From the NCBI GenBank assembly GCA_002077045.2, contig KZ111142.1, positions 200,076-246,205 on the forward strand: a DNA stretch of 46,130 nucleotides, read 5' to 3'. The position numbers were made by a program, and so were the translations under genes. This DNA comes from Rachicladosporium sp. CCFEE 5018. Lineage: Eukaryota; Ascomycota; Dothideomycetes; Cladosporiales; Cladosporiaceae. The notes under the pieces are model-generated. The model was not told the origin of the DNA and ran no database searches. It saw nothing but the letters and a program-made list of their open reading frames with translations. Positions 9,559 through 19,941 of the stretch are shown here, one piece after another. Position 1 is the first letter of the stretch. Each line of letters begins with the position of its first letter.

Positions 9559-12507
9559 ATGGCCACGATGGCTTCTCGCCAGCCTTATCAGGTACCACTG
9601 GGCTCGGCGGGCATGACGAGCTCGACTGCCCACTACAGGGCGCCTCCTTCAGCAGCCCCTGCAACGAACGGAACCAACCATAATGTATTTACTTCGCCCA
9701 CGGAGTCCGAGTTCTCTGAATCCTACCGAGAGAGCACCGGCGAGGCTGTCCAGGATTGGGACGAGGTTCGCGTTGGCGAATGGCTGAAGAGCATCGACTG
9801 CGCTCACTACGTGGATCTGTTCAGGAGGAACAACATCAATGGGGAGAATCTCATGGACATCGACCTTATGATGCTGAAGGAGATCGGCGTCAAGAAGCTG
9901 GGTGACCGGGTGCGCATCAATCAAAGAGCGAAGGACTTTCGGAGTAGTGTGCAGAAGCGGGCAAGTAAACGTGTGATGAACAGGGTACGTCCTCTTGAGG
10001 TGGGTCACGGTTGTGGCACTGACAGTGTACAGCAATCGCTTGCTACGCTCGACGGTAACAGTCAGCTCACACCACCATCATCGGCTTCGCCACGGCACAT
10101 GCACTCTGCGCGGGCACCGGCAAGTACGAGGGCAGAGAAACGCATGTCGCGGCAGATAACGGGACAGGACGCAACCGCGTACGGGACGCATTTGACTGTC
10201 AAAGCATCGTCACGACCCGGGTCACCCCTGATAGACCAAGAAAATCGCATAAGAGTACAGCGAGCTACGCCGATTGATAATACGCGTAAAGAGCAGAGCG
10301 CAAGCTACTTCACACAGCCGCCGTCAAGCAGCACGAGCAGCAGATTCGGCAATCGCAGCACTCCCGTTGAGACGCCACAGACAGCTCGCTTCGCTGGGCA
10401 CGTAAAGCAGTCTCCATCATTGGAGCACCTAAGCACAGCCAACGTTGCGGGTGCGTTGCCAAGCGATAAAGCTCTGATCCGGGTCATATTCGAGACGGGA
10501 AGGTGGTCAGTGTTGAACATCGAAGGCTTCCGCTCAGCAGAGGACATCGTCAGGGCAACTCTCAAGAAGGGCAATCTTAACGAGAACCACTGCAGGTCGT
10601 ATTGCTTTTACGTGCTAGATGGTACAGATCCGAATCCAACATACTGCCGAAGGATCAGCGATGGCGAGCTGGTGCGACTATGTCAGGACAAAGTGCGGAG
10701 TGAACGAGGCAGACTCATACTACGCAAGATTCACGCGGGCGAACCAGAAGGCGATCAGCTGCGTGCTGCAGCTCGTATCGCCGAGCAACAACAGCCTTCG
10801 CCACCAGCGATCGAAGTACAGCAACCGCCAAAGTCGAGGAGTCAGCTGAAGATCGAGAAGGTCTTCGGTGAGCCTCTTGCAGCAGTCAGCTACCCGATGT
10901 CGGCCGCCAGTCAGGCCGAGCGAAGAGAGTACTTCGACTCGGAACACGCCATATCAAGGAATGTCAGCACAAGTACGACAGCGTCAGCCCGGGCAAGGAA
11001 GTTGAAAGACTTCTATGGCGCCCGCCCACCAACAGAGCTCATCACACAGGATCTACAGTCTTACTTCCCAGAAGTCAAGAAAGAGGAAATGGATCGCACA
11101 GTTCGGATGTCAGTTCGGCGATCACAACGCATGAGCAAGGCGATGAGCCGGCTCAGTATAGCCAGCAACTTCAGTATGGGCAGCGTTGCTCAAGATGCTC
11201 CGCCACTGCCCTCGATCGCAGATCGATACCTCAATCAAGCTGGTGGCGGTCGACCTGGTTTACGTCCCTTGAGTGTCGTCCGTCTTGGACTACCCAACGC
11301 CGGCTATCGAGACTCTGTCGCGAGCAGTATGCTATCGCCGCTCGACGAAGAGTCACCACTCGAGCCCAATCGCAAGTCCTACGTCTCTTTTGGCGCTGAC
11401 AGTAACTCGGACGGCGTCAGCAGCACCACGACAAGTACCAATATCGCTGTCACTGATCCCGATGGGCACAGCAGTAATGCAGGCATGAACTCCTACTTCG
11501 ATGACACGGCTTCTACATCACCTCCTGGGACTGAACACAACAGCCTCAACTCCCGGCTCTCGCACTACATAGCCGAGGACGGCGAAGAAGAAGATGAAGA
11601 ACTAATGCAGCATCTCGAGAAAGACTCTTGGGACGACCTCAAGTATATGAAGGGCGCCATGATCGGGCAAGGCAGCTTCGGCACTGTCTACTTGGCCTTA
11701 CATGCCGTGACTGCCGAGCTCATGGCTGTAAAGCAAGTCGAGATGCCTTCTGCCTCAAATACAGCGCTCGATGCGAAGAAGACGAACATGATCGAGGCTC
11801 TGAAACATGAGATCTCCCTTTTGCGGGAGCTGAAGCACCCTAATATCGTGCAATACCTCGGCTCCAACAGCGACGCGCAGCATCTGAACATTTTCCTCGA
11901 ATACGTCGCTGGTGGCTCAGTAGCAAGCATGCTAGTCAATTATGGGCCTCTCAACGAGTCGCTCTGCGCCAACTTCGTCCGCCAGATTCTGCAAGGTTTG
12001 GCTTACTTACATAGCAAAGACATCATTCATCGCGATATCAAGGGTGCGAACATACTGGTCGACAACAAGGGCACCGTGAAGATCTCCGATTTCGGCATCT
12101 CGAAGCGCGTCGAAGCTTCGTCTCTATTATCGTCCGCCGACGCTCCTCCAGGCACGAAGCCTCGCCCGCACAACCCCCGCGTTTCGCTACAAGGATCGGT
12201 CTTCTGGATGGCACCGGAAGTCGTGCGACAAACGGCCTACACGAAGAAAGCAGACATATGGTCGCTCGGCTGTCTCATTGTCGAGATGATGACTGGCTCG
12301 CATCCGCATCCCAATTGCACACAACTCCAAGCTATCTTCCGCATCGGCGGAACTGGCCAGGGTGGGAGTCAGGCGAAACCAGATCTGCCTGGTGGGATCA
12401 GCGCGGACGCGAAAGAGTTTTTGGAGAGCGTATTTGAGATCGAGTTCGAGCGGCGGCCGACGGCGGAGGAATTATTGCAGAGTGCGTTTTGTAGGCTTAG
12501 GGGGTAA
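9559..12507 (+). CDS. STE11: STE11-type MAP kinase kinase kinase (copy A)
   Basis: MAPKKK of the Ste11/Byr2/NRC-1 family, which phosphorylates a Ste7-type MAPKK in mating, filamentation and osmotic signalling. Exons are 9559-9984 and 10033-12507, giving 966 aa. The 48-bp intron is a multiple of three and has no stop in this copy, so an unspliced reading gives 982 aa; copy B has a stop in it, which shows it is an intron. Domains: SAM at about 66-132 (adaptor binding), Ras-binding-like domain at about 288-376, a disordered Ser-rich linker, and a kinase domain from about 680 to the end. Kinase motifs: glycine loop GQGSFG from 688, Lys709 in AVKQ, HRDIKGAN with Asp810, DFG Asp828, and APEVV. The start sits in a good context (gccATGG). 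Confidence 0.93.
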   Translation: MATMASRQPYQVPLGSAGMTSSTAHYRAPPSAAPATNGTNHNVFTSPTESEFSESYRESTGEAVQDWDEVRVGEWLKSIDCAHYVDLFRRNNINGENLMDIDLMMLKEIGVKKLGDRVRINQRAKDFRSSVQKRASKRVMNRVRPLEVGHGCGTDSVQQSLATLDGNSQLTPPSSASPRHMHSARAPASTRAEKRMSRQITGQDATAYGTHLTVKASSRPGSPLIDQENRIRVQRATPIDNTRKEQSASYFTQPPSSSTSSRFGNRSTPVETPQTARFAGHVKQSPSLEHLSTANVAGALPSDKALIRVIFETGRWSVLNIEGFRSAEDIVRATLKKGNLNENHCRSYCFYVLDGTDPNPTYCRRISDGELVRLCQDKVRSERGRLILRKIHAGEPEGDQLRAAARIAEQQQPSPPAIEVQQPPKSRSQLKIEKVFGEPLAAVSYPMSAASQAERREYFDSEHAISRNVSTSTTASARARKLKDFYGARPPTELITQDLQSYFPEVKKEEMDRTVRMSVRRSQRMSKAMSRLSIASNFSMGSVAQDAPPLPSIADRYLNQAGGGRPGLRPLSVVRLGLPNAGYRDSVASSMLSPLDEESPLEPNRKSYVSFGADSNSDGVSSTTTSTNIAVTDPDGHSSNAGMNSYFDDTASTSPPGTEHNSLNSRLSHYIAEDGEEEDEELMQHLEKDSWDDLKYMKGAMIGQGSFGTVYLALHAVTAELMAVKQVEMPSASNTALDAKKTNMIEALKHEISLLRELKHPNIVQYLGSNSDAQHLNIFLEYVAGGSVASMLVNYGPLNESLCANFVRQILQGLAYLHSKDIIHRDIKGANILVDNKGTVKISDFGISKRVEASSLLSSADAPPGTKPRPHNPRVSLQGSVFWMAPEVVRQTAYTKKADIWSLGCLIVEMMTGSHPHPNCTQLQAIFRIGGTGQGGSQAKPDLPGGISADAKEFLESVFEIEFERRPTAEELLQSAFCRLRG

Positions 12508-12856
12508 TGGGGCTTGTGTATGGGATGTCGGATGGGAAGATTGAATGTGTAATGAGCGGCATTGTCGGGTTGGACCTTTTGCGTGTGTAGCAATCATAAT
12601 GCACCATGTAGGGAAGGGTATGAGTGACCTTATTGCTGCTTCGTGCAGTGCATACCTGATATTCGCTCTGGGATAGATCTCACTTGCCAGGTCGTCCGCA
12701 TGGAGCTCGTAAAGTGCAACACGTCCAAGTCGCGTCATTGGACGCGTCCGCGCGAGCTTCATCTGACCAGGTGAACATTACTTGCTGCACTGTCACCGCG
12801 AACTCTGCAACTTTTAGCCTGCATAGAGAAATTGTAGTATTACCTACTGTGGCACC
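12508..12856. other. STE11-RFC5 intergenic region (copy A)
   Basis: 349 bp holding the STE11 3' UTR and the RFC5 promoter. The half nearer RFC5 (about 12694-12856) is much better conserved with copy B than the first half. No further gene is seen. Confidence 0.5.
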
Positions 12857-14278
12857 ATGGCTCTCCTCGTCGACAAACACCGCCCGCGTACGCTACAGAC
12901 ACTCTCATACCATCCAGAGCTGTCAGATCGATTGAAGGCATTGGTACACACGATGCACTGTCCATAAGCATCCGCACATCCATGCTAATTGAGAGGAACA
13001 GGCAGCAAGTGGCGACTTCCCTCACCTCCTCGTCTATGGCCCTTCAGGTGCAGGCAAGAAGACTCGCATCACGGCCACTCTGCGCGAGCTCTACGGTCCT
13101 AGTGTTGAGAAGATCAAGATCGATAGCCGGGTCTTCCAAACAACGAGGTACTGACCCTATATCATTACGCTCGCGTCCATTCACTGACAGGACCAAAGCA
13201 ACCGCAAACTCGAATTCACCATCGTCTCCTCCAACTACCACCTCGAAATCACCCCCTCAGACGTCGGCAACAACGACCGCACCGTAATCCAATCCCTCCT
13301 CAAAGAAGTCGCCCAAACCCAACAAGTCGACAACTCCGCCCGACAACGCTTCAAAGTCGTCATCATAAACGAAGCCGACTCCCTGACCCGAGATGCCCAA
13401 GCCGCGCTGCGGAGAACGATGGAGAAGTACAGTCCGAATCTGCGGTTAGTGCTAGTGGCGGGGAGCACGAGTAACATCATCGCGCCGATACGGAGTCGAT
13501 GCTTGGGAGTGAGAGTCGCGGCGCCGAGTGTGGACGTCATTGTAAGTGCTTTAGCAGAGGTGGGAAGGAAGGAGGGGTTTAAGGGGTGTGAGGGGTTGGA
13601 GCGACGGGTGGCGAAGGAGAGTGGGCGGAATTTGAGGAGGGCGTTGTTGATGTTTGAGGCGGTGCATGCGCAGAAGTGAGTCCACGAAGACAGGGAGGGG
13701 GACGGGTTGGGTTTGGGCTGACGACAGGTGCAGTGACAATGTCAACGAGAAGACGCCTATACCGCCGCCTGACTGGGAGGCTTTGATCGATGTCATTGCA
13801 AAGGAGATCATTGAGGAGAGATCGCCGGCGAGGATTCTGCAGACGAGGGCGAAGCTGTATGATTTGCTTACGCATTGCATACCTGCTACGACGGTGTTGA
13901 AGGTGTGTTATTCCCAGCCTCGCTTCGCGACTGCTTTGGAACATGCTAACACAATGTGTCTGCGCAGACTCTCACCTTCAAGCTCATGCCTCGGATCGAC
14001 GACGTGCTAAAAGCTGAAGTGGTGAAGTGGGCGGCGTTCTACGAGCACAGAATACGGAACGGAAGTGTATGTTGCTCTGACTGCTGGAGATGTGCATGAA
14101 GCTGACATCGCGCGCAGAAAGTCATCTTCCATCTCGAGGCGTTTGTGGCGAAGTTCATGCGGATATATGAAGGGTGAGTGTTGCAAGGCTGTGGCCAAGA
14201 ATATGGCGTCGAGATGACACTGACCCCATTGTTCTCCCCAGGCATCTGATGGGCATGGACATCGACTGGGACGACTGA
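12857..14278 (+). CDS. RFC5: Replication factor C small subunit Rfc5 (copy A)
   Basis: AAA+ subunit of the clamp loader that places PCNA on primed DNA (yeast Rfc5, human RFC3). Seven exons: 12857-12943, 13002-13147, 13199-13675, 13728-13902, 13968-14066, 14118-14173 and 14242-14278. They total 1077 bp, 358 aa (yeast 354). Walker A is GPSGAGKKT (42-50). The Walker B region is a degenerate INEAD (134-138), normal for this subunit. The SRC motif (177-179), which supplies the arginine finger, is present, as are the family stretches SNRKLEF and HLEITPSDVGNNDR. Copy B confirms every splice site. Intron 3 ends in two in-frame acceptors 6 nt apart (after 13727 or 13733), giving QKCSDN or QNDN. The gene runs in tandem after STE11 with a separate promoter. 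Confidence 0.92.
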
Positions 14279-14711
14279 TTTCGCTTCAAGCGGGTCGTCG
14301 AAGTACGAGTCTTTTTCTGGTCCTTACATTCAAGCGCGGCGTTCGGTCATCACAGTTCAGCGTAGCTGTGTGCTATGTATGCGGAGTCACGCAGGACTCT
14401 GGTACATATACATAACTCATATCGCTGCTGTCTCCAGTACCCCGGCCCCACTCGCAATAAACCCCAGCAGTCTCATGCAGGGCGATCGGTACCTGCACCC
14501 CGCTTGCATCATGGCTCTCAATGCTCCTGCCAGTATTTCCAACATCCTTTGACCTATCATCTCGTATCAACCTTTCCGCCACTCAAGTCAAACCCAGCCA
14601 TAACCTTCATTTATTCCAGACTTCACCACCACGCAGTCTCAGACCCCGCCGCCAGCGTTCTACCGTCCGAACCAACCTCAAGCGCACACGACTCTCACAC
14701 ACCCCGCCAAC
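14279..14711. other. RFC5-small protein gene intergenic region (copy A)
   Basis: 433 bp with the RFC5 3' UTR and a pyrimidine-rich leader before 14712. It is well conserved in copy B apart from small indels. I see no gene or RNA motif. Confidence 0.5.
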
Positions 14712-15047
14712 ATGTCCTCCGGCTTAATGCAGACCGAGCCCGGCGGCGAACAAACCCAATACGAGTCCGAGCACAACGACGCTCTCCCCTCCTCGAAATC
14801 CTCCGGTCAATTAGGCGCGAATCAAGAAAACACGAAACCCGGCAACGAGTCCGTCGTAGCCGACCAACAGAAAGCCGAAAGAGGCGAGAAGACGGCGGAG
14901 AATATACGGTACGGCCAGAAGCTCTCTGAGGAGGGGTTTGGAGGTGTGACGACGGGGCAGGAGGGTGGGGCTGGCACTGGTAGTGAGGGCAAGGAGAACA
15001 CGAGAGAGACGCAGGGGTATGGTGAGGGGAGTGGGGTTGGGGGGTGA
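14712..15047 (+). CDS. Small hydrophilic protein, 111 aa (copy A)
   Basis: Single-exon ORF with a good start context (caacATGTCC). The protein is rich in Gly, Glu, Ser, Gln, Asn and Lys, has no Cys or Trp and almost no large hydrophobic residues, so it should be intrinsically disordered and highly soluble. The central segment ENIRYGQKLSEEGFGGVTTG looks like a conserved core. Copy B keeps the same length with two amino-acid changes (Thr to Ser, Gly to Glu), which supports a real gene. Composition recalls hydrophilin/LEA-like stress proteins, but that is analogy; the function is unknown. It converges with the hydrolase gene 196 bp downstream. Confidence 0.75.
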   Translation: MSSGLMQTEPGGEQTQYESEHNDALPSSKSSGQLGANQENTKPGNESVVADQQKAERGEKTAENIRYGQKLSEEGFGGVTTGQEGGAGTGSEGKENTRETQGYGEGSGVGG

Positions 15048-15243
15048 AGCTCGGTTGAGGAAACCATGAGGGACGAAATGGCAGAGTGTACGGGATCACC
15101 GCGAGCTTTGAACACCACGCATCATGATATAAGAGGCAGCTTGGGTGTCTGCTCGAGCATATGCGAATCGCAAGCATGGCGGCGCCGGGCATGACGACAG
15201 AGCATGTTCATATGATCCGAGGACATGTACGATGGCAACTACA

Positions 15244-17513
15244 TCATCCGTCCCCTTCTTCATTTTCCTCCTCCTCCTCCTGCTTCCCCACCCCCTGTCC
15301 CCAAAGCCCCTTACTCAGCTCCTCCATCCTCCGCCCCATCAAATCAGCCTCACTAGCAATCCTTTTCATCTCGCTCCTTGTAGCAACCGGACTGCGTCTC
15401 CCACTCCAATACTCCATCCTTGCCCTCTGCGCCGCAGTCTTGCCCCTCTTCCTTCTACTCGACCTCGGAGCCTCAGCCTCCCCAGTAATGCGCTTCAGCG
15501 GCGCGAGCTCAAGCGGGCGATCATCGGTGTCTGACAAGCTGTCGGGGTTAAGAGTACCGGAAGGAGTCCGAGAATGGTGCCGGTAGTGAGGGGTGAAGTA
15601 ATCTTCCTCCTCTCCGTCGACGCCATTGGGCGCTGGCGTCGGAGTTGGGGGTTCAGAGAGTGGTTCTAGGTCGCGCAGGTCTGCAGCGTGGAAGGCGTCC
15701 ATCATCCAGCGGCGGCATTGGTCTATGTAATCCCAGCCTGGATGGTAGACTGACACGAACTGTAAGAAGCCGTGGGATACACCTTCGATGAGGTAGAACT
15801 CGCAGACTTCCTTCGGGTCAAAAGGTACGTCCTTCTCCAGCCCAAGCTCCACGCGATGTTGCCACTTCTGCCGCTTCGCTTGGCGCAGCCGGCCGGCGAA
15901 CAGTACTGTGTCGTCGACAAGCGGGTCGCTCTCGCCGCAGAGCATGTAGACTTTCGGGAAGCGGGCGAGGAGGTTCTCTGGAGCGAGCAGCGGGGAGAGG
16001 AGGTAGTTTGTGCTGAAGGTTGGCGCGTCTTGGGGGCCGATGTAGAGTAATATCATGGCGCGGAGGAGTTCTGGCGGGAGCACGCGGTCTTGGATGTGGG
16101 TTATCATCGAGGACATTTTGACTTGGGTGCGTAAAGCTTTAGGACCAGTGGTCTTGGGTGTGATGACGTTGCCGTTGCCGTTCGGTAGATCTGAGTCTTG
16201 CATTGGTGGGCGTACGGTGTGGTCGCTCCGAGCGGGCGAGTGTGAGGGTGGTGAGTGTTCCTCATCGTCCGAGCCATGCGGTGTCTTCGGGGCAAGTCGA
16301 CGAATTTGCTCTGCTTTGCGTCGGATGAAGTTCTTGTTCTCCCTGCGGTATTCGGGCTTGTTCATGAGCGCGACATCTTCCGGCCTCATGAAACTCGTGA
16401 TATTCATGTCCAGTGCTGGATAGATCATAATCAACGCTTCTGGAAGCGGTATCGTAAGCCTCGTATTGCGATGTGAATCATCGTAGAAATTGCTCGGCGA
16501 GCTGTGTAAGATCTTTAGAATCAAAGCTGCTGCCAAATTGCCTCCAGCGCTGTCACCGCTGACGACTATCTTCGGCATCGTCTCGCCTGACAAGCCAATG
16601 CATCTCCCCTTCGTTCTGACGATCTGCAGATACGCTTCGTAGCACTCATTCACCGCGTAAGGGAACGGATGTTCGGGCGCTTTCTTGTAGTTCAGTGCCA
16701 CCACTGGCAGCCCACTTTTACCGGCCCAAGAAAGCAGCTTATCGTCATGACATCTCGGATCCATGGCCACGAATCCACCGCCTGGTATGTCGAGGATAAT
16801 CTTATTGTGCCTCTTCAGTGTCTTCGGCGAGTCATCATAGTACAGCCAAAAGTCGATCGGCTCCTTGTCCTTGCTCCCCTCTGGCCGTTCGATCCTTCCT
16901 CGGACAGGCGCCCTTCTCATGCAATATCGCGGTCTTACTAGCCACGACATCCACTTAATGTACGGCGTCTTTCCCTTGTTCCAGCTGACGCGCATATGAT
17001 CTATGTCGACATTGCCACCCGATCGCATCTTCCTCACGTACTCGTCCGCCTGTTCGGTGCAGACTAGGTAGTACATCGTGGCGCCCATACTGACCAAGTC
17101 CCTCAACCACTTCGGTCGCAACCACATCGCCTTCCAGAAGCCTGCGTCCAGGGCCGTGGCCACCCAAGTCGCGCGAAAGTAGTCATGATTGTACTTCCCA
17201 GCCAATGGCTCTCGGGGTTCCAATCCGACTATCGTGGAGAAGTTGCGCATAAGGTAAGTGTACAGCATCGTAAGGACCATGCTGTGCCATGGCGTGAGAT
17301 GTTTCGCGAAGAAGGCGGAGATCCGCCGCGCGAAGGGTGGGCCATGGCGATTGCCGAGGCGGAGGTAGAGGGACCATAGGGCTACGACTGTGAAGATCTG
17401 GTATTTGCGGTAGGTGCGCGAGGGTCTACCGAGTGCGTGGTCTGGAGTCACATCAGCAGTGCGGTCTTGAGACAATCTCTAGTCGCTCAAGTGGGTGGAA
17501 CGGTACCTATCAT
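15244..17513 (-). CDS. Membrane-associated alpha/beta hydrolase of the HSL type (copy A)
   Basis: Lipase/esterase-like alpha/beta hydrolase, hormone-sensitive-lipase group, probably membrane-bound. The continuous frame begins without an ATG. In both copies an ATG lies in a 7-nt coding exon (ATGATAG, 17507-17513) followed by a GT...AG intron (17442-17506), and splicing gives MIDHALGRPSRT, 734 aa. Hydrophobic N-terminal stretches (FTVVALWSLYL, then MVLTMLYTYLM) could anchor it. The nucleophile elbow is GDSAGGN (Ser about 300). The likely acid is Asp about 508 in GESDPLVDD and the base His about 559 in GVSHGF. The oxyanion motif reads DIPGGGF at about 220-226, with Pro where the family usually has His. 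A charged, disordered insert (about 370-445) and a basic, then Glu-rich tail flank the fold. Substrate unknown. Confidence 0.85.
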
Positions 17514-19831
17514 GCTCTATGGTGGTCGCTGGGGAAGTGGGCGCAGGGCCATCGGTCAATGCTGTACGTCAGATAGTCTGTGAAGGCTAAGAGAGGACTG
17601 GGTAGGAACGCGATAGCATGAGGTGCCGACAATAGCAAGAAGGGAATAAGGAAGTACGAATACCGTTGGTATCTGAGCGTGTCGGTGTCGGACGCAAAGA
17701 CTGCTGCGCATTTGGGAGATTCACAGTTGTCGTCACGAGGTCGCATTCACACATCCGCGCGTGGCCACTAAGGTTGGCTTCGAAGTGGCTGACATGTGAA
17801 AGAAGGGGCTGTCACATGCCACCACCCTTTGGCTTCAGCCGGAGCAGCTTGATGACGGCACTTGTTGTTGCTTCTGGAGAGCTGGATGTGATGGATGAGT
17901 GCTGAAGCAATGCGAGACTCCGACGGGACATCAAGGATGCATCTCTGTGTTGCGCGTGCTGTCGTTGAGAAGCACGAGTGACGAAGACCGCCAAGGCCAT
18001 GAGTCGCGCCTGCCGCGTAACTTACATGTAGCCGACCAGCTCGAAGGCACCATCAAGGTTTGTTCTCATTGCGAATACAAAGCACCACGGTGACCTGGCG
18101 CACAACGGTGACCTGGCGCTGCTGCTGAGATGGCGAGATGTGCAATAACATCAACGCTTGCCTCTGCCAGGGTCTCGCTAATCTCTGATGACCGATATGT
18201 GCGCAGAAGAGCGACGGCGCGACCCACGAGGTGATTGTATCTGTGATTGTTGACACGACACAACGTCATCTCACACACCGTTAGAGCCCACGTCAGTCGC
18301 GTCGATTAGAAGCCTAGACGACAAAGGAGTGCAGGCCACCCGACCGCCACTCTCCAATACCAGTATCGCCCGTCATGCCCCTTTCCGCAGCTCATCCTGC
18401 GAACGAGCACTGCTCCCATTTCCGAGATGACTCGCACGAGACAGACGGTCCTGCCTCTATCCGCCGCGTTGACAGCTCGGTCACACAAACATTGACGGGG
18501 TTACCGAAAGCAAGGTCAGTGACGCGCGGCTCGTCGCAGGCTCTGTGCGAGGATAGTCGTTTCGCATCCCTGACAAACACGTTGCTGATCATGTCGAAGC
18601 CCGACGGGCGGGCGGCAACAGTGCGTGAACGACATGGCCAGCAAGAGCCGGTCACAGCGAGCGACGATTGCGCCACTTAGCCACTAATAACCTACGTGCC
18701 ACTGGTTGGCAATGTGCAATGACCAAGGCTATCCTTGAGCAAACCTCACGTGGTATCCAACACGCAGGAGCAGCTTCTCGAAACACGGACTGCGTTAGCA
18801 GAGTCGCCCAGATGTTCCGAGTAATCGGTACAACGCAACGGCAAGCCCGCTGCATGACTGTGCGGATGACTTCGGAGACAACAAGCCAGCAATGTGGTAC
18901 TGCCTGTAGGCAGTGTATCCGCACAATTTGCGTAGCCGGCTCCTAAAGCTGCTGATCAGCGACGTTGCGAAAATGGACAAGTGCCCTCCAGTGCATGGAG
19001 GTATGGCTCACTGTGCGTAAGGTACGAATAGGAGAGTGCTTGTGCAAGACCTGCGCTGAGCATTCGAGACTACTTACTCACTCGAACAAACGGACCGACT
19101 CGATCATAGACTCGCACAGACACGCGATGCAGGCATTCATCCGACACTCCTTCGCACGAACTCACGCCTAAAGGTGAATCATGTGTTCATCGGAGCGTGC
19201 TGTAGGGCTGTGGATGTTGCACAACACGTTTGCACCACATTCCGGAAGGTCTTGTGTCTCCACAACAACCAACGCCACACATCCCGACAACAGGAGAAAC
19301 CTGCGATCGTGCAGTGCGGGAGGCTAGTTCATGGCTCATGTACCCTGTTTGCCCGCATTGTGGCCACCCGCATTTCTTGCATCGCAGCCTCCTTGCTTAC
19401 TGACCGCTAGGAATGTCTCAGACGCAGCTGACGTCGAGCGCACGACTTCATTGGCTTGACCGCTTCCGGTGCCACGGCGGAACAACAAAGAACAAAGAAT
19501 AGTAAGTCCAAGCAAAGCACTCCGCTGCACTAGTGAACCCGCCGTAGGTCGTAACAATCAGCGCACCGAACCTCACTCCGTCTGCCAGTCAATGGAGGAC
19601 AAAGGAATAGAGGTTGCACACCACGGTAGGTGCACTTCGCTCGTGCCGGTAGAATAATAGAACAAAGCCACGCAGCATAGTCGTGGCTCTGCCCTTCTGC
19701 AATGGCTGTGCTCTACACACCCTGCAAGTCTATTGGACCTTCCAGCATTTCATTGTCAAGAAGCATGCCAGTCGGACAAGAAGCGACCAAGACGCCATTA
19801 CCATCCCATTGTTTCTCGTTGCTCTTTCTCG
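17514..19831. other. Long divergent intergenic region (copy A)
   Basis: 2.3 kb between the hydrolase and HMG-box starts, so both promoters lie here. It is well conserved with copy B almost throughout. I found no tRNA-like box, transposon ends or splice-supported gene. The longest frames shared with B lack ATG starts and differ mainly at amino-acid-changing positions, as noncoding DNA would. Long regulatory regions are common upstream of fungal transcription-factor genes. Confidence 0.55.
18087..18118. repeat. Near-tandem 18-bp duplication, copy A only
   Basis: ACGGTGACCTGGCG occurs at 18087-18100 and 18105-18118, separated by CACA. Copy B has one unit, so this is a small copy-specific insertion in noncoding DNA. 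Confidence 0.8.
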
Positions 19832-19941
19832 ATGTCTGCTACTCAACTTCCCTCGTTGCTGCTACCAGAACGTCGGCCATCGACTTGGCTGCCACCGATC
19901 CAAGTGCAGCCTCCTGCTGCTCCTCCAGCACTAACCCCTGA
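19702..19941 (+). promoter_or_regulatory. 79-codon upstream ORF overlapping the HMG-box start (copy A)
   Basis: ATG at 19702 in a good context (G at -3, G at +4) opens a frame that ends at 19941, 110 nt past the HMG-box start, in another frame. Copy B has the same ORF with the same length (45348-45587). The main start has a poor context (T at -3), so initiation here would reduce HMG-box translation. Its effect depends on the transcript start, which is unknown. Confidence 0.4.

Noticed and set aside
9246..9683. 145-codon frame overlapping the STE11 start, open in both copies
   Set aside because: It begins at GTG and has no internal ATG, so no conventional translation start exists.
18899..18914. 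Perfect inverted repeat ACTGCC-TGTA-GGCAGT
   Set aside because: Copy B has a mismatch in the stem without a compensating change, so there is no sign of a conserved structure.
18668..18946. 92-codon frame in the long intergenic region, same length in both copies
   Set aside because: It starts at TTG, and most differences between the copies change the amino acid, as expected of noncoding sequence.
19469..19657. 62-codon frame upstream of the HMG-box gene
   Set aside because: Starts at GTG with no splice or domain support.
17514..19831. Search for tRNA, rRNA, transposon or CRISPR signatures in the longest intergenic regions
   Set aside because: No box A/B pair, terminal repeats, transposase or spaced repeats were seen by eye; a tRNAscan-SE and RepeatMasker run would settle it.
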